A stretch of DNA of 64,000 bases from Klebsiella sp. RIT-PI-d (GTDB lineage: Bacteria > Pseudomonadota > Gammaproteobacteria > Enterobacterales > Enterobacteriaceae): the NCBI RefSeq assembly GCF_001187865.1, contig NZ_LGIT01000004.1, forward strand, positions 423,540 through 487,539. Direction: 5' to 3'. The notes under the pieces are model-generated. The model made no database searches and had not been told where the DNA came from. It was given only the letters and a program-made list of their open reading frames with translations. The position numbers were made by a program, and so were the translations under genes. The number at the start of each line of letters is the position of its first letter. The first letter of the stretch is position 1. Shown here in pieces: positions 1 through 13,215 of this stretch.

Positions 1-2048
<2,048 letters not shown>

Positions 2049-2058
2049 TTATCTTGGG

Positions 2059-3132
2059 TTAATCCGCTATTTTACCCTTTTCCACGGTGAACATCTTCGA
2101 ATTTTTGTCCGACATGTCCATAACGTGCTCAGCGCTAATAGCGCTGACGAAGACCTGCGACTGCGTGGCTTTTAAGCGGCTGGCAAGCAGTCCGCGACGC
2201 GCATCGTCAAGTTCAGAGGCAAAATCATCTATCAGGTATAAGCAGCGCCGTCCGCTTTCACGGGTTAAAAACTCGCCCTGCGCCAGACGTAGCGCGCACA
2301 TCAGGAGTTTTAGCTGCCCGCGCGACAGGGTATCTTCTACCGGCGCGCCGTCAGCACGAATGCGGAAATCCGCTTTGTGCGGGCCGTGCGCGGTATAGGT
2401 CAACATGCGGTCGCGTTCGAAACTGCGTTCCAGCACCTCAGCATACTCCGTCTCTTTTTCCCAGCCGCGCTGGAAGGAGAAGCTCAGGGTGAACTCAGGT
2501 AAAAATTGTTTGCAGGTATCTGCCATATCTTCAGCAATAGCCGCACTGTATTCAGCGCGCCAGCGGCTGATTTGTTCCGCCAGCGGGATCAGTTCTTTGT
2601 CCCACGGACGTAACTGCGCGTAGTGGCTCACCTGGCGCAGCGCCGCATTGCGCTGTTTAAGCAGCCGTTTAAGGTTACTCCAGGCGGTAAAGAAACCGGC
2701 TTCATTATGGAAGCATCCCCAGTCAAGGAATGCTCTTCTGTATTTGGGGCCGCCGTTGAGTAAAGTAAACCCCTCGGGAGTGATTAACTGCATTGGCATC
2801 AGGTGTGCCAGCTCGGCCACTTTATGGCCGTCAGTGCCGTCAATGCGCACTTTACTGTCACCCTGCTTATCTTTGGTCAGACCGATGGAAACTTCGCGCT
2901 CTTGTGTCTGCAACCGTCCATGCAGAATAAATGCATCCTGATCATGACGAATAACCCGGCCGATTTGCAAACTGCGAAACGCCCGGCCATGGCCGAGCGT
3001 ATAGATGGCTTCCAGCACGCTGGTTTTGCCGCTGCCGTTCGCCCCAACCAGAAAATTAAAGCCGGGTGAGAGCGCGAGATCCGCGTTTTCTATGTTGCGA
3101 AAATCGCGGATCGCTAAACGCGAAAGGGACAT
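2059..3132 (-). CDS. recF: RecF, recombination mediator ATPase
   Basis: SMC-like ABC ATPase that acts with RecO and RecR to load RecA at single-strand gaps and stalled forks. The 357 residues match the usual length. It opens [19 protein letters not shown]. The Walker A motif GANGSGKTS is near residues 30-38, the ABC signature LSRGQLKLL is in the C-terminal third, and Walker B is [12 protein letters not shown]. Its ATG overlaps the dnaN stop codon by one base (TAATG), which points to translational coupling inside the dnaA operon. Confidence 0.97.
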   Translation of the reverse strand: MSLSRLAIRDFRNIENADLALSPGFNFLVGANGSGKTSVLEAIYTLGHGRAFRSLQIGRVIRHDQDAFILHGRLQTQEREVSIGLTKDKQGDSKVRIDGTDGHKVAELAHLMPMQLITPEGFTLLNGGPKYRRAFLDWGCFHNEAGFFTAWSNLKRLLKQRNAALRQVSHYAQLRPWDKELIPLAEQISRWRAEYSAAIAEDMADTCKQFLPEFTLSFSFQRGWEKETEYAEVLERSFERDRMLTYTAHGPHKADFRIRADGAPVEDTLSRGQLKLLMCALRLAQGEFLTRESGRRCLYLIDDFASELDDARRGLLASRLKATQSQVFVSAISAEHVMDMSDKNSKMFTVEKGKIAD

Positions 3133-4232
3133 TACAGTCTCATTGGCATGACAACGTAGGCCGCACTTTGCGAGGCGGCGTCTTCGATCTGCACGCTTGA
3201 TACGGAATCGGTCAGCATAATGCGGACGTTTTCACATTTCAGCGCGTTCAGAACGTCCAGCACGTAGCTGACGTTGAAGCCAATTTCCATTTCCGTTCCG
3301 GCATAGGTGACGTCGAGAATTTCTTCGGCTTCTTCCTGCTCCGGGTTGTTGGCGGTAATTTTGATCTGATTTTCGCTTACGTACAGGCGTACACCGCGAA
3401 ACTTCTCGTTGGAGAGAATAGCCGCACGGGCAAAAGCCTGCTTGAGGATATCGCAGCCCGCTTCCAGATGTTTATCCGGATTCTTTGGCAGGACGCGGCG
3501 ATAATCCGGGAAACGACCATCTACCAGCTTCGAGGTAAAGATAAAGTCGCCAACGTGAGCGCGAATATTGTTGCTGCCGATCTGCACGCGCAGCGGCGTA
3601 TCGCCGCCGTCGAGCATCCGCATCAGTTCGATAACGCCTTTACGTGGAACGATCACCGAATGGCTGGGCAACGATTCACCGAGTGGCATCGAGCAGACCG
3701 CCAGACGGTGCCCGTCGGTAGCCACGGTACGCAGCTCGTCCCCTTCAGTTTCGAATAACATTCCGTTCAGGTAGTAGCGCACGTCCTGATGGGCCATAGA
3801 GAACTGTGTCGCTTCGATCAGCCGTTTCATGGTGGCCTGCGGCAGGGTGAATTCGACTTCGCTCTGCCAGTCATCCAGATTAGGGAAATCCGCTGCGGGT
3901 AACGTAGAAAGCGAGAAACGGCTACGCCCGGAGCGCACCAGCATACGGTCGCCCTCCAGCTTCACATCGATTTCCGCGCCTTCCGGCAGACCACGGCAAA
4001 TATCAAAGAATTTACGCGCAGGTACGGTCGTTGCCCCCGGCTCGTGCGGCTGGAGCAGCGCAACCCGCGCCACCATTTCCATCTCGAGGTCGGTGCCGGT
4101 TAACGAAAGCGTACCGTCCGCCACCTGCAACAGGAGATTACCCAGAATCGGCAGCGTAGGACGTCCGCCTAACGGACCGCTGACCTGCTGGAGCGGTTTT
4201 AATAAATGTTCACGTTCAACGGTAAATTTCAT
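3132..4232 (-). CDS. dnaN: DNA polymerase III beta sliding clamp
   Basis: Ring-shaped processivity clamp that tethers DNA polymerase III and many repair proteins to DNA. It is full length at 366 residues, starting [19 protein letters not shown] and ending YVVMPMRL, the conserved C-terminal clamp end. Three clamp domains of about 120 residues span the protein. It lies 3 bp after dnaA and overlaps recF by one base, so it is co-transcribed with both. Confidence 0.97.
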   Translation of the reverse strand: MKFTVEREHLLKPLQQVSGPLGGRPTLPILGNLLLQVADGTLSLTGTDLEMEMVARVALLQPHEPGATTVPARKFFDICRGLPEGAEIDVKLEGDRMLVRSGRSRFSLSTLPAADFPNLDDWQSEVEFTLPQATMKRLIEATQFSMAHQDVRYYLNGMLFETEGDELRTVATDGHRLAVCSMPLGESLPSHSVIVPRKGVIELMRMLDGGDTPLRVQIGSNNIRAHVGDFIFTSKLVDGRFPDYRRVLPKNPDKHLEAGCDILKQAFARAAILSNEKFRGVRLYVSENQIKITANNPEQEEAEEILDVTYAGTEMEIGFNVSYVLDVLNALKCENVRIMLTDSVSSVQIEDAASQSAAYVVMPMRL

Positions 4233-4235
4233 AGG

Positions 4236-5633
4236 TCACGACGATAATGTTCGGATTAAATTAGAGAAATCTTCTTTAATATCATGGCTTTCTTCACGTA
4301 ACTGCTCGATTTTACGGCAGGCATGAAGCACGGTAGTGTGGTCGCGACCACCAAAAGCATCGCCGATTTCTGGCAGGCTGTGGTTGGTCAGTTCCTTTGC
4401 CAGCGCCATTGCCATCTGGCGAGGTCGGGCTACCGAGCGAGAGCGGCGTTTGGACAGGAGATCCGCCACTTTAATTTTATAGTACTCTGCCACCGTCTTC
4501 TGAATATTGTCGATGGTGACCAGCTTTTCCTGCAGCGCCAGCAGGTCGCGCAGTGCTTCGCGCACGAAGTCGATAGTAATCGCCCGGCCGGTAAAATTGG
4601 CGTTAGCGATCACACGGTTCAGTGCACCTTCCAGCTCACGTACGTTAGAGCGCAGACGCTTGGCAATAAAGAACGCGACTTCACCCGGCAAACGAATGTC
4701 GTTTTCGTCCGCTTTTTTCATCAGGATCGCGACGCGCGTTTCCAGTTCAGGCGGCTCAATGGCGACAGTCAGACCCCAGCCAAAGCGGGATTTCAGACGA
4801 TCCTCAACCCCGTTGATCTCTTTAGGATAGCGATCTGAGGTCAGAATGATCTGCTGATTGCCCTCGAGCAGCGCATTAAAGGTGTGGAAAAACTCTTCCT
4901 GAGATCGTTCTTTATTGGCAAAAAACTGAATGTCATCGATCAATAATGCATCGACGGAACGGTAGTAGCGTTTAAACTCTTCAATAGCGTTATTTTGCAG
5001 GGCTTTGACCATGTCCTGCACAAAACGCTCAGAGTGCATATAGACAACCTTAGCATTGGGCTTGCGGGCCACGATACCATTGCCTACCGCATGTAAAAGG
5101 TGTGTCTTGCCAAGGCCAGTACCGCCGTACAAGAACAGCGGATTATACGCTCCGCCTGGGTTATCAGCCACCTGACGGGCCGCTGCGCGGGCCAGCTGGT
5201 TTGATTTACCTTCAACAAAGTTATCGAACGTATTCTTGAAGTTAACGTTAGAGCGATAGGTTGGCTCTGCGGGTGCCGGTACGTTATCCCAGCCGGGACG
5301 CGCCACCGGAATCGGCCGTGGAACGTGGATTTGCGTGGTCTGGGCGGGTGCCGCAACGCTAACCGTGCTTTTTAACGTCTGGGAAACCGGCTTCGTGCCA
5401 ACTTCAAAACGCATTTGCGGCGCATCTGAGCCACAAAATTCATTAAGCAGTCCATTGATATTATGCAGGTATTTGTCTCTTACCCAATCGAGTACAAAAC
5501 GATTTGGCGCGTACAAAGTCAGCGTGTTATCGCTTAATTCCGCCTGTAATGGGCGTATCCACATACTGAATTCTGTGGCTGGTAACTCATCCTGCAATCG
5601 GGCAAGACATTGCTGCCAAAGCGAAAGTGACAC
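4236..5633 (-). CDS. dnaA: Chromosomal replication initiator DnaA
   Basis: AAA+ ATPase that binds DnaA boxes at oriC and melts the origin. I chose the GTG at 5631-5633 (protein [10 protein letters not shown], read as Met; 465 residues), which lies 6 nt after a GGAG ribosome-binding site and matches the known enterobacterial start. An in-frame upstream start at 5669 would add 12 residues and is unlikely. Domain I is followed by a variable Pro/Val/Ala-rich linker (about residues 90-130). The AAA+ core has GGTGLGKTH and LLIDDIQFF, and the C-terminal DNA-binding domain carries the [15 protein letters not shown] signature. A consensus DnaA box lies upstream, consistent with autoregulation. Confidence 0.97.
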   Translation of the reverse strand: MSLSLWQQCLARLQDELPATEFSMWIRPLQAELSDNTLTLYAPNRFVLDWVRDKYLHNINGLLNEFCGSDAPQMRFEVGTKPVSQTLKSTVSVAAPAQTTQIHVPRPIPVARPGWDNVPAPAEPTYRSNVNFKNTFDNFVEGKSNQLARAAARQVADNPGGAYNPLFLYGGTGLGKTHLLHAVGNGIVARKPNAKVVYMHSERFVQDMVKALQNNAIEEFKRYYRSVDALLIDDIQFFANKERSQEEFFHTFNALLEGNQQIILTSDRYPKEINGVEDRLKSRFGWGLTVAIEPPELETRVAILMKKADENDIRLPGEVAFFIAKRLRSNVRELEGALNRVIANANFTGRAITIDFVREALRDLLALQEKLVTIDNIQKTVAEYYKIKVADLLSKRRSRSVARPRQMAMALAKELTNHSLPEIGDAFGGRDHTTVLHACRKIEQLREESHDIKEDFSNLIRTLSS

Positions 5634-5840
5634 GGCGGACTCCACTCGAACAAAAGTCGATAATGACAAAGGCTGAAACGTTCATGATTGTTGACGCACG
5701 GCGAAAAGACCCACGTAAGGGTGACGTGCGAACCGCTATCTGCGGTTTTTACCCGATCTCGATCTCTGGATCCGATCGGGAGGCGGATCATAGCGTAAAC
5801 TGAGCCAGAGATCTTCTGTTTCTCACAGATTCTTCCCGAT

Positions 5841-5849
5841 TTATCCACA
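5841..5849 (-). promoter_or_regulatory. DnaA box in the dnaA promoter region
   Basis: TTATCCACA on the plus strand (TGTGGATAA on the minus strand) is a perfect high-affinity DnaA box about 210 bp upstream of the dnaA GTG. It is surrounded by several GATC sites. In E. coli a box at this place mediates DnaA autorepression. The remainder of the 5634-6223 gap holds the divergent dnaA and rpmH promoters; I see no gene in it. Confidence 0.85.
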
Positions 5850-6093
5850 GGGAGGATCGCGACCGGCTAAGTGTAAACGATCCTGAATAAGGTCGGCACG
5901 ATTTAGGCCGCATATCGTAAAAATTCATGATCGCCGACAACATCGGGCATAAATGATCTTACCAGGATCTCACGCGATCCTTGCGCTTTAACCAGCAGGT
6001 CGTATAATCCTCCACCCGGCGCGCTAGTGCGTTTTCTGGTGAGGTTTTACGCAAGAAAACGTGCGAAAATACGCGGGATATAAGGAAAGAGAA

Positions 6094-6122
6094 TTGACTC
6101 CGGAGTGTACAATTATTACAAT
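6094..6122 (+). promoter_or_regulatory. Predicted sigma-70 promoter of rpmH
   Basis: TTGACT (6094-6099), a 17-bp spacer and TACAAT (6117-6122) form a near-consensus promoter about 100 bp upstream of rpmH, on the side divergent from dnaA. Assigned from sequence match only. Confidence 0.7.
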
Positions 6123-6211
6123 CCGGCCTCTTTAATCACCCACACTGTGGCGTTAGTCGTTCGAAATTCGTTCGGTCATACGCAAAAGTCAGTGAATTTA
6201 TTCAAGTTTAG

Positions 6212-6364
<153 letters not shown>

Positions 6365-6379
6365 TAAAGCTAACCCTGC

Positions 6380-6739
6380 GTGGTTAAGCTCGCATTTCCC
6401 AGGGAGTTACGTTTGTTAACTCCCAGTCATTTCACATTCGTCTTCCAGCAGCCACAACGTGCTGGCACGCCGCAAATCACCATCCTCGGCCGCCAGAATT
6501 CGCTGGGGCATCCCCGCATCGGTCTCACGGTCGCCAAGAAAAACGTCAAGCGCGCACATGAACGCAATCGGATTAAACGTCTGACGCGTGAAAGTTTTCG
6601 CTTACGTCAACACGAGCTTCCAGCAATGGACTTCGTGATCGTGGCGAAAAAAGGGGTTGCCGACCTCGATAATCGTGCCCTTACGGAAGCACTGGAAAAA
6701 TTATGGCGTCGCCACTGTCGGTTGGCTCAAGGCTCCTGA
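6380..6739 (+). CDS. rnpA: Ribonuclease P protein component
   Basis: Protein cofactor of RNase P, which trims the 5' leader from tRNA precursors together with the catalytic RNA. It starts at GTG ([15 protein letters not shown]), as is usual for this gene, and is 119 residues long, the standard size. The RNR signature is visible as [18 protein letters not shown] near residues 57-74. It overlaps the start of yidD by 37 bp in another frame, a common arrangement in enterobacteria. Confidence 0.97.
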   Translation: MVKLAFPRELRLLTPSHFTFVFQQPQRAGTPQITILGRQNSLGHPRIGLTVAKKNVKRAHERNRIKRLTRESFRLRQHELPAMDFVIVAKKGVADLDNRALTEALEKLWRRHCRLAQGS

Positions 6740-6960
6740 TAGCCCTTATCCGGGTCTATCAACGCCTAATCAGCCCGCTGCTTGGGCCACATTGCCGTTT
6801 CACTCCAACCTGCTCGCAATACGGAATTGAGGCATTGCGCAGGTTTGGAATGATAAAAGGCAGTTGGTTGACGGTGAAACGCGTATTAAAATGCCACCCT
6901 TTACACCCGGGTGGTGACGATCCCGTCCCGCCCGGACCCTTTGATACCAGAGAACACTAA
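6703..6960 (+). CDS. yidD: Membrane protein insertion efficiency factor YidD
   Basis: Small amphipathic inner-membrane-associated protein that assists YidC-dependent membrane insertion. It has 85 residues with the family core [25 protein letters not shown] and [15 protein letters not shown]. It overlaps the rnpA 3' end and stops 2 bp before yidC, so translation of the three genes is probably coupled. Confidence 0.95.
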   Translation: MASPLSVGSRLLIALIRVYQRLISPLLGPHCRFTPTCSQYGIEALRRFGMIKGSWLTVKRVLKCHPLHPGGDDPVPPGPFDTREH

Positions 6961-6962
6961 CG

Positions 6963-8606
6963 ATGGATTCGCAACGCAATCTTCTAGTCATCGCTTTGTT
7001 GTTCGTGTCTTTCATGATCTGGCAAGCATGGGAGCAGGATAAAAATCCTCAGCCCCAGCAGCAGATCACGCAGACTACGACCACCGCAGCGGGTAGTGCC
7101 GCAGACCAGGGCGTACCAGCCAGTGGCCAGGGTAAACTGATTACGGTTAAGACCGATGTGCTGGAACTGACGATCAACACCCGTGGTGGTGACATTGAGC
7201 AGGCCCAGCTGTTGACCTACCCGAAAGAACTGGGTTCTAACGAGCCGTTCCAGTTACTCGAAACCACGCCGCAGTTTATCTATCAGGCTCAAAGCGGCCT
7301 GACCGGTCGTGACGGCCCCGATAACCCGGCTAATGGTTCTCGCCCGCTGTATAACGCTGACCGCGATGCGTTTGTCCTGGAGAATGGCCAGAACGAACTG
7401 GCAATCCCACTGACCTGGACCGATGCCGCAGGTAATACCTTCACTAAAACGTTCGTCCTGAAGCGCGGCGAATTTGCAGTGAATGTTAACTACGACGTGC
7501 AGAACGCCGGTGCGAAACCGCTGGAAGTCTCTTCCTTTGGTCAGCTGAAGCAGTCTATCAACTTGCCTGCTGAACGCGACACGGGCAGCAGCAACTTTGC
7601 ATTGCATACGTTCCGCGGTGCGGCGTATTCCACGCCGGACGAGAAGTATGAAAAATACAAATTTGATAAAATTGCCGACAATGAAAACCTTAACCTGAGC
7701 TCTCAGGGGGGTTGGGTGGCTATGTTGCAGCAGTACTTTGCAACGGCCTGGGTCCCGCCGGCTAACAGCGCTAACAACTTCTACACCAGCAATCTGGGTA
7801 ATGGTATCGCAGCAATTGGCTATAAGTCTCAGCCGCTGCTGGTTCAGCCAGGTCAAACCGGTAAACTGGGCAGCACCCTGTGGGTCGGCCCGGAAATCCA
7901 GGACAAAATGGCGGCTGTCGCTCCGCACCTGGATCTGACCGTGGATTACGGCTGGCTGTGGTTTATCTCTCAGCCGCTGTTTAAACTGCTGAAATGGATC
8001 CACAGCTTCCTGGGTAACTGGGGCTTCTCCATCATCATGATCACCTTTATCGTTCGTGGCATCATGTACCCGCTGACCAAAGCGCAGTACACCTCCATGG
8101 CGAAGATGCGTATGCTACAGCCGAAGATTGCGGCGATGCGTGAGCGTCTGGGCGATGACAAACAGCGTCAGAGCCAGGAAATGATGGCCCTGTACAAAGC
8201 TGAGAAGGTTAACCCGCTGGGTGGCTGCTTACCGCTGGTCATTCAGATGCCAATCTTCCTGGCGCTGTACTACATGCTGATGGGCTCGATTGAACTGCGA
8301 CATGCGCCGTTCGCTCTGTGGATACATGACCTGTCCGCACAGGACCCGTACTACATCCTGCCGATCCTGATGGGCCTGACGATGTTCTTCATTCAGAAGA
8401 TGTCGCCAACCACCGTGACCGACCCGATGCAGCAGAAGATCATGACCTTTATGCCGGTCATCTTCACGGTGTTCTTCCTGTGGTTCCCGTCAGGTCTGGT
8501 GCTGTACTATATCGTCAGCAACACCGTAACGATTATTCAGCAGCAGCTGATTTATCGTGGTCTGGAAAAACGTGGCCTGCATAGCCGCGAAAAGAAAAAG
8601 TCCTGA
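6963..8606 (+). CDS. yidC: Membrane protein insertase YidC
   Basis: Inner-membrane insertase and chaperone that works alone or with SecYEG, for example on F0 subunit c. The 547 residues match the gamma-proteobacterial type. There is an N-terminal anchor ([20 protein letters not shown]), a large periplasmic beta-domain (about residues 60-340), then the conserved five-helix core, including the segment with [18 protein letters not shown] and the substrate groove arginine in IVRG. It ends in a basic tail ([13 protein letters not shown]). A strong terminator follows. Confidence 0.97.
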   Translation: MDSQRNLLVIALLFVSFMIWQAWEQDKNPQPQQQITQTTTTAAGSAADQGVPASGQGKLITVKTDVLELTINTRGGDIEQAQLLTYPKELGSNEPFQLLETTPQFIYQAQSGLTGRDGPDNPANGSRPLYNADRDAFVLENGQNELAIPLTWTDAAGNTFTKTFVLKRGEFAVNVNYDVQNAGAKPLEVSSFGQLKQSINLPAERDTGSSNFALHTFRGAAYSTPDEKYEKYKFDKIADNENLNLSSQGGWVAMLQQYFATAWVPPANSANNFYTSNLGNGIAAIGYKSQPLLVQPGQTGKLGSTLWVGPEIQDKMAAVAPHLDLTVDYGWLWFISQPLFKLLKWIHSFLGNWGFSIIMITFIVRGIMYPLTKAQYTSMAKMRMLQPKIAAMRERLGDDKQRQSQEMMALYKAEKVNPLGGCLPLVIQMPIFLALYYMLMGSIELRHAPFALWIHDLSAQDPYYILPILMGLTMFFIQKMSPTTVTDPMQQKIMTFMPVIFTVFFLWFPSGLVLYYIVSNTVTIIQQQLIYRGLEKRGLHSREKKKS

Positions 8607-8617
8607 CAGACGCTGTA

Positions 8618-8643
8618 GCCGGGTAAGCAAAGCGCCACCCGGC
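8618..8643. repeat. REP-type palindrome
   Basis: GCCGGGT and ACCCGGC arms face each other across a GC-rich loop, as in enterobacterial repetitive extragenic palindromes. It lies between the yidC stop codon and its terminator. Confidence 0.6.
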
Positions 8644-8659
8644 AAACGGAACGAACAGA

Positions 8660-8685
8660 GGGCGGTCGAATGACCGCCTTTTTTT
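8660..8685 (+). terminator. Rho-independent terminator after yidC
   Basis: GGCGGTC and GACCGCC pair around a GAAT loop and are followed by seven T residues (8679-8685). Confidence 0.9.
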
Positions 8686-8708
8686 ATCGCCATTAAATGA
8701 GATACACC

Positions 8709-10073
8709 ATGAGCCATAACGACACTATCGTTGCCCAGGCTACGCCGCCAGGTCGTGGCGGCGTGGGCATCCTGCGCATCTCGGGCCTGCACGCGCGCGA
8801 CGTCGCGCACGCGGTGCTCGGCAAGCTGCCGAAGCCACGCTATGCCGATTACCTGCCGTTTAAGGACACCGACGGTTCGCCGCTGGATCAGGGCATCGCG
8901 CTATGGTTTCCTGGTCCTAATTCCTTTACCGGTGAAGACGTGCTGGAACTGCAGGGGCACGGCGGGCCGGTGATCCTTGACCTGCTGTTAAAGCGCATTC
9001 TGACGCTGCCTAATCTGCGGATCGCCAGACCCGGCGAATTCTCCGAGCGGGCTTTTCTGAACGATAAGCTCGATCTCGCCCAGGCGGAAGCCATCGCCGA
9101 TCTGATTGACGCCAGCTCCGAGCAGGCGGCGCGTTCAGCGCTCAACTCGTTGCAGGGCGCCTTTTCTGCGCGGGTCAATCATCTGGTAGAAGCCCTGACG
9201 CATCTGCGCATTTACGTCGAAGCCGCCATCGACTTCCCGGATGAAGAGATTGATTTTCTCTCCGATGGCAAAATAGAAGCACAGCTTAACGGCGTCATGG
9301 CCGATCTGGATGCGGTCCGTGCCGAAGCGCGTCAGGGCAGCCTGCTGCGCGAAGGGATGAAAGTGGTTATCGCCGGACGCCCTAACGCCGGAAAATCCAG
9401 CCTTCTTAACGCGCTTGCCGGACGTGAAGCCGCGATCGTCACCGACATCGCCGGGACAACCCGTGACGTGCTGCGCGAGCATATTCACATTGATGGTATG
9501 CCGCTGCACATCATTGACACCGCCGGACTGCGTGAAGCAAATGATGAAGTCGAGCGTATCGGTATTGAGCGCGCCTGGCTGGAGATTGAACAAGCGGATC
9601 GTGTGCTGTTTATGGTAGACGGTACGACGACCGAAGCGGTAGACCCAGCTGAGATATGGCCAGACTTTATTGCCCGACTGCCGCAAAAGCTACCGATTAC
9701 GGTGGTGCGTAATAAAGCTGATATTACCGGTGAAACACTGGGTTTCAGTGAAGTGAACAGTTACTCACTTGTTCGCCTGTCCGCCCGCACCGGCGAGGGT
9801 ATTGACGTCCTGCGCGATCATCTCAAGCAAAGTATGGGTTTTGATACCCGGATGGAAGGCGGCTTTCTCGCCCGTCGTCGCCATTTACAGGCGCTGGAAA
9901 CCGCCGCCAGTCATCTTGAGCAGGGAAAAGCACAGCTGCTGGGAGCCTGGGCCGGTGAGTTGCTGGCTGAAGAGCTGAGACTGGCTCAGCAGAGCCTGAG
10001 CGAAATCACCGGGGAGTTTACCTCGGACGATTTACTGGGACGGATTTTCTCAAGCTTCTGTATTGGGAAATAA
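8709..10073 (+). CDS. mnmE: tRNA U34 carboxymethylaminomethyl-modifying GTPase MnmE
   Basis: Potassium-dependent GTPase that pairs with MnmG to modify the wobble uridine of several tRNAs. I chose the ATG at 8709 ([20 protein letters not shown]; 454 residues) rather than the in-frame upstream ATG at 8697, because it matches the family length. There is an N-terminal formyl-THF-binding domain, then a G domain with [21 protein letters not shown] and NKAD. The protein ends in the family's conserved CIGK, carrying the important C-terminal Cys. Confidence 0.97.
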   Translation: MSHNDTIVAQATPPGRGGVGILRISGLHARDVAHAVLGKLPKPRYADYLPFKDTDGSPLDQGIALWFPGPNSFTGEDVLELQGHGGPVILDLLLKRILTLPNLRIARPGEFSERAFLNDKLDLAQAEAIADLIDASSEQAARSALNSLQGAFSARVNHLVEALTHLRIYVEAAIDFPDEEIDFLSDGKIEAQLNGVMADLDAVRAEARQGSLLREGMKVVIAGRPNAGKSSLLNALAGREAAIVTDIAGTTRDVLREHIHIDGMPLHIIDTAGLREANDEVERIGIERAWLEIEQADRVLFMVDGTTTEAVDPAEIWPDFIARLPQKLPITVVRNKADITGETLGFSEVNSYSLVRLSARTGEGIDVLRDHLKQSMGFDTRMEGGFLARRRHLQALETAASHLEQGKAQLLGAWAGELLAEELRLAQQSLSEITGEFTSDDLLGRIFSSFCIGK

Positions 10074-10106
10074 CTCGGATTTTCATACAAACCGCAGAGG
10101 TTCTGG

Positions 10107-10140
10107 ACCCGCATTACGCCACGTTTAATGCGGGTTTTTT
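10107..10140 (+). terminator. Rho-independent terminator after mnmE
   Basis: ACCCGCATTA pairs with TAATGCGGGT and is followed by six T residues. The 10074-10381 gap otherwise holds nothing I can identify. A 77-codon frame there has no supporting ribosome-binding site or family resemblance. E. coli K-12 has tnaCAB at this position. Confidence 0.88.
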
Positions 10141-10381
10141 ATGCTCAGGACCCGGACTGCGCGCGAAAATATACGCGCTCAATCGTCGACCATCGCATCG
10201 CGGATTTATTACTGCGCTATCGCAAAAACCCTGCCGCCAGTAAAAGCATCGCCCGAATCAAAGGATTTGTAAAAAAGAGGTTCAGGATCTTCTCATTTAC
10301 GTCGTTTACGTTTAAAACGAAAGCGTTTAACAGACAGCATGCTTTTGTTGTTTACCATTGACCATTATCACGGAGCGAAAA

Positions 10382-11143
10382 ATGGCTACGCACTTTGCAA
10401 GAGGGACTCTTGGCGACGCTTATCGCCTTTCAACCCGCCTTTCTTCAGCCTGTCATCAGCAGGCACGGCGGCTGCCGGAACACCGTCAGTCACGTTATCT
10501 GGCTTCCCGGGCGCTGCTCGCTGAACTGCTGTTTATGTTATACGGAATCGGTGAACTGCCGGACATGGCTGTTTTGCCCGGCGGCAGACCGGCTTTTGTT
10601 GATCCCACACTCCCCCAATTTTCTATCGCGTATGCCGGAAATATTGCCGGTGTAGCGTTAACTACCGAAGGCGACTGTGGCCTTGCGCTCGCCCTTCAGC
10701 GTACGTTGCCAGGCACACACCCGGCGCATCTGCCTGAACGCTATCACTTCACCAGCAATGAAGCGCTGTGGATTAATAATCAAAACGATCCCTATGAAGC
10801 CCGAATCCAGCTGCTGGCGCTGCGCCGGAGCATAGTAAAACTGACGGGCAACATGGAGAGCGATACTCAGGGATTACAACTGCTGCCGGGTGCAGGACGA
10901 TTGCGGACAGGTAATGCCGTGCACGTTGAAGCCATATGCGACGCTGAAGCTGTGCTGGTATGGTCAGTCGCAGCCACGCCGGCAATTGAACGCCTGAAAG
11001 TCTGGGAGCATAACGGTCAGGGGAGCTGGCGCTGCCTGCCGGACACCCAAGTGCGCGCCAATGAACCTTCCGGCCGCCTGATGCGGTTTACCAGTATAAC
11101 GGCTGAAAAAATGGTTACACTTAACGAATACGATCAAAACTAA
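10382..11143 (+). CDS. yieE: Phosphopantetheinyl transferase-like protein YieE
   Basis: Homologue of E. coli YieE, predicted to belong to the 4'-phosphopantetheinyl transferase superfamily; its carrier-protein substrate is unknown. The start chosen is the ATG at 10382 (MATHFARGTLGDAYRL), preceded by a GGAG site. An upstream ATG at 10358 would add eight residues. Family hallmarks include a conserved N-terminal RQSRYLASRALLAELL and the central FSIAYAGN segment. The 253-residue length is close to the E. coli protein. It is followed 24 bp later by yieF. Confidence 0.85.
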   Translation: MATHFARGTLGDAYRLSTRLSSACHQQARRLPEHRQSRYLASRALLAELLFMLYGIGELPDMAVLPGGRPAFVDPTLPQFSIAYAGNIAGVALTTEGDCGLALALQRTLPGTHPAHLPERYHFTSNEALWINNQNDPYEARIQLLALRRSIVKLTGNMESDTQGLQLLPGAGRLRTGNAVHVEAICDAEAVLVWSVAATPAIERLKVWEHNGQGSWRCLPDTQVRANEPSGRLMRFTSITAEKMVTLNEYDQN

Positions 11144-11167
11144 TCTCCACCACACGAAGGAGCTATG

Positions 11168-11734
11168 ATGTCTGATACGGTGAATGTTGTTACGTTATTA
11201 GGAAGCCTGCGTAAAGGATCGTTTAATGCGATGGTCGCGCGGACGCTGCCGAAAATCGCTCCGGCAGGTATGCAGGTCAGTGCGCTGCCGTCAATTGGTG
11301 ATATTCCGCTGTACGATGCAGACGTACAGGAAGAAGAAGGCTTTCCGGCGACTGTAGAAGCGCTGGCTGAACAAATTCGCCAGGCAGACGGTGTGGTTAT
11401 CGTGACGCCGGAATATAACTACTCTGTACCGGGCGGGCTAAAAAATGCCATCGACTGGCTGTCCCGCCTGCCCGATCAGCCACTGGCCGGAAAACCCGTG
11501 CTGATCCAGACCAGCTCAATGGGTGTCATTGGCGGTGCGCGCTGTCAGTATCATCTGCGTCAAATTCTGGTCTTTCTTGACGCGATGGTTATGAATAAGC
11601 CGGAGTTTATGGGCGGTGCAATCCAGAACAAGGTGGATGCGCAAACGGGTGAGGTTGTCGATCAGAGCACCCTGGATCACCTGACAGGTCAGCTGACCGC
11701 ATTTGCCGATTTTATCGAGCGGGTTAAAGCCTGA
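11168..11734 (+). CDS. yieF: NAD(P)H-dependent FMN reductase / quinone reductase (ChrR family)
   Basis: Flavodoxin-fold FMN enzyme that reduces quinones by two electrons and can reduce chromate in vitro. The first of two adjacent ATGs (11165) lies only 2 nt from the AAGGAG site, so I prefer 11168, giving 188 residues, the usual size. The phosphate-binding loop LLGSLRKGSFN is near the N-terminus; TPEYNYSVPGGLKNAIDWLS is the family signature around residue 80. A long hairpin follows the stop codon. Confidence 0.93.
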   Translation: MSDTVNVVTLLGSLRKGSFNAMVARTLPKIAPAGMQVSALPSIGDIPLYDADVQEEEGFPATVEALAEQIRQADGVVIVTPEYNYSVPGGLKNAIDWLSRLPDQPLAGKPVLIQTSSMGVIGGARCQYHLRQILVFLDAMVMNKPEFMGGAIQNKVDAQTGEVVDQSTLDHLTGQLTAFADFIERVKA

Positions 11735-11739
11735 TAAGT

Positions 11740-11770
11740 ATTCGCCTTCTCACCGAGTGAGAAGGCGAAT
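11740..11770. terminator. Perfect hairpin between convergent yieF and adeP
   Basis: A 13-bp perfect stem (ATTCGCCTTCTCA with its complement) around a CCGAG loop. There is no T-run on either side, so intrinsic termination is uncertain, but the position suggests a bidirectional transcription end. Confidence 0.6.
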
Positions 11771-11776
11771 TAGCGC

Positions 11777-13114
11777 TTAGTGTGCGTCGATAAATACAAT
11801 TTTCAGCACAAACAGTAACGCCACAATAATGACGCACGGGCTGAGATCGCGCAGACGCCCCGTCCCTATCTTCATCACGCAATAAGAAATAAAGCCCAGC
11901 GCGATGCCTTCAGTAATCGAGAAACTAAACGGCATCATTACGGCGGTAATAAACGCCGGAACGGATTCCGTCAGGTCTTCCCATTTCACACGCGCCAGGC
12001 TTGAGGTCATCAGGACGCCAACGTAAATCAGCGCACCTGCCGCGGCATAAGAAGGAACCATGCCAGCCAGCGGTGAGAGGAAAATGACCAGCAGGAACAG
12101 GATGCCGACGACGACAGCGGTTAAACCGGTGCGACCGCCAACGGAAACGCCGGAAGAAGATTCGATATACGCGGTCACCGACGAGGTTCCGATGAACGCG
12201 CCTGCGACGGAAGAGATGCTGTCGACATACAGCGCCTGCTTCATGCGCGGGAATTTCCCTTTCTCGTCTGCCAGGCCGGCTTTATCGGTTACGCCAATCA
12301 GAGTACCGGAAGAGTCGAACAGGTTAACCAGCATGAAGGAGAAGATCACCCCGGCGAGGCCCAGGTTGAATGAACCGGCTAAATCAACGTGACCAATTAC
12401 TGTGCTAACGCTTGGCGGGGCGGAAACAATCCCCTGATAGTGAACATCGCCCAGCATCCAGCCCAGCAGTGTGGTGACCACAATAGAGACCAGCACCGCA
12501 GCGTGAATGTTACGTGACGCCAGGATTGCAATGATAAAGAATCCCAGCACGCCCAGCAGCACGCTATGCGAGGTCAGATTGCCGATGCTTACCAGCGTTT
12601 CCGGATTTGCGACGATCACGCCTGCGTTTTTCAGGCCCATCATGCCGATAAACAGCCCAATACCGCTAGTGATGCCAACCCGCAGGCTTAGCGGAATATT
12701 GGCAATCATCCAGTAACGAACGCGGAAAATCGTCAGCAGCAGCAGACCTATCGCGCCCCAGAAGATCGCACCCATGCCTACTTGCCACGGCAGACCCATG
12801 GCCTGCACCACGACAAAGGCGAAAAAGGCATTAAGTCCCATCGCCGGAGCCAGTGCGACCGGCAGGTTGGCGAAGATCCCCATCAGAATACTGCCCAGCG
12901 CAGCGATTAAGCAGGTCGTCACGAAAACAGCGCTGGTGTCCATTCCGGCCACACCGAGGATCTGCGGGTTAACGAAAACGATATAAACCATCGTCAGAAA
13001 GGTGGTAAACCCGGCAATGACTTCAGTACGTGCCGTCGTGCCATGTGCCCGTAATTTAAACACGCGCTCAAGTATTCCCTGACCAGACGCCTGGGTATGG
13101 TGTTGTTGACTCAT
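11777..13114 (-). CDS. adeP: Adenine permease AdeP
   Basis: Inner-membrane proton symporter for adenine of the AzgA-like NCS2 family (also called YieG or PurP-type). It is 445 residues, the standard length, starting MSQQHHTQASGQGILERVFK. About 12-14 hydrophobic segments are visible. Family motifs include TEVIAGFTTFLTMVYIVFVNP, the segment ALAPAMGLNAFFAF, and GTSSVTAYIESSSGVSVGGR in the substrate region. It is divergent from yieH with a PurR-like sequence between them. Confidence 0.95.
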   Translation of the reverse strand: MSQQHHTQASGQGILERVFKLRAHGTTARTEVIAGFTTFLTMVYIVFVNPQILGVAGMDTSAVFVTTCLIAALGSILMGIFANLPVALAPAMGLNAFFAFVVVQAMGLPWQVGMGAIFWGAIGLLLLTIFRVRYWMIANIPLSLRVGITSGIGLFIGMMGLKNAGVIVANPETLVSIGNLTSHSVLLGVLGFFIIAILASRNIHAAVLVSIVVTTLLGWMLGDVHYQGIVSAPPSVSTVIGHVDLAGSFNLGLAGVIFSFMLVNLFDSSGTLIGVTDKAGLADEKGKFPRMKQALYVDSISSVAGAFIGTSSVTAYIESSSGVSVGGRTGLTAVVVGILFLLVIFLSPLAGMVPSYAAAGALIYVGVLMTSSLARVKWEDLTESVPAFITAVMMPFSFSITEGIALGFISYCVMKIGTGRLRDLSPCVIIVALLFVLKIVFIDAH

Positions 13115-13215
13115 TATCTGTTTCCGAGAAAAGGAGGGAAAATCCGTCGCTATCCTATACCAAAATGAGACAATGGGAAGATTCAGAAGCGACTTTTTTC
13201 ATTGATTTTGCTTAT

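Noticed and set aside
6703..6739. rnpA-yidD overlap as an oddity
   Set aside because: This overlap is usual in enterobacteria.
10128..10361. 77-codon plus-strand frame between mnmE and yieE
   Set aside because: It begins inside the mnmE terminator, has no family resemblance and no ribosome-binding site.
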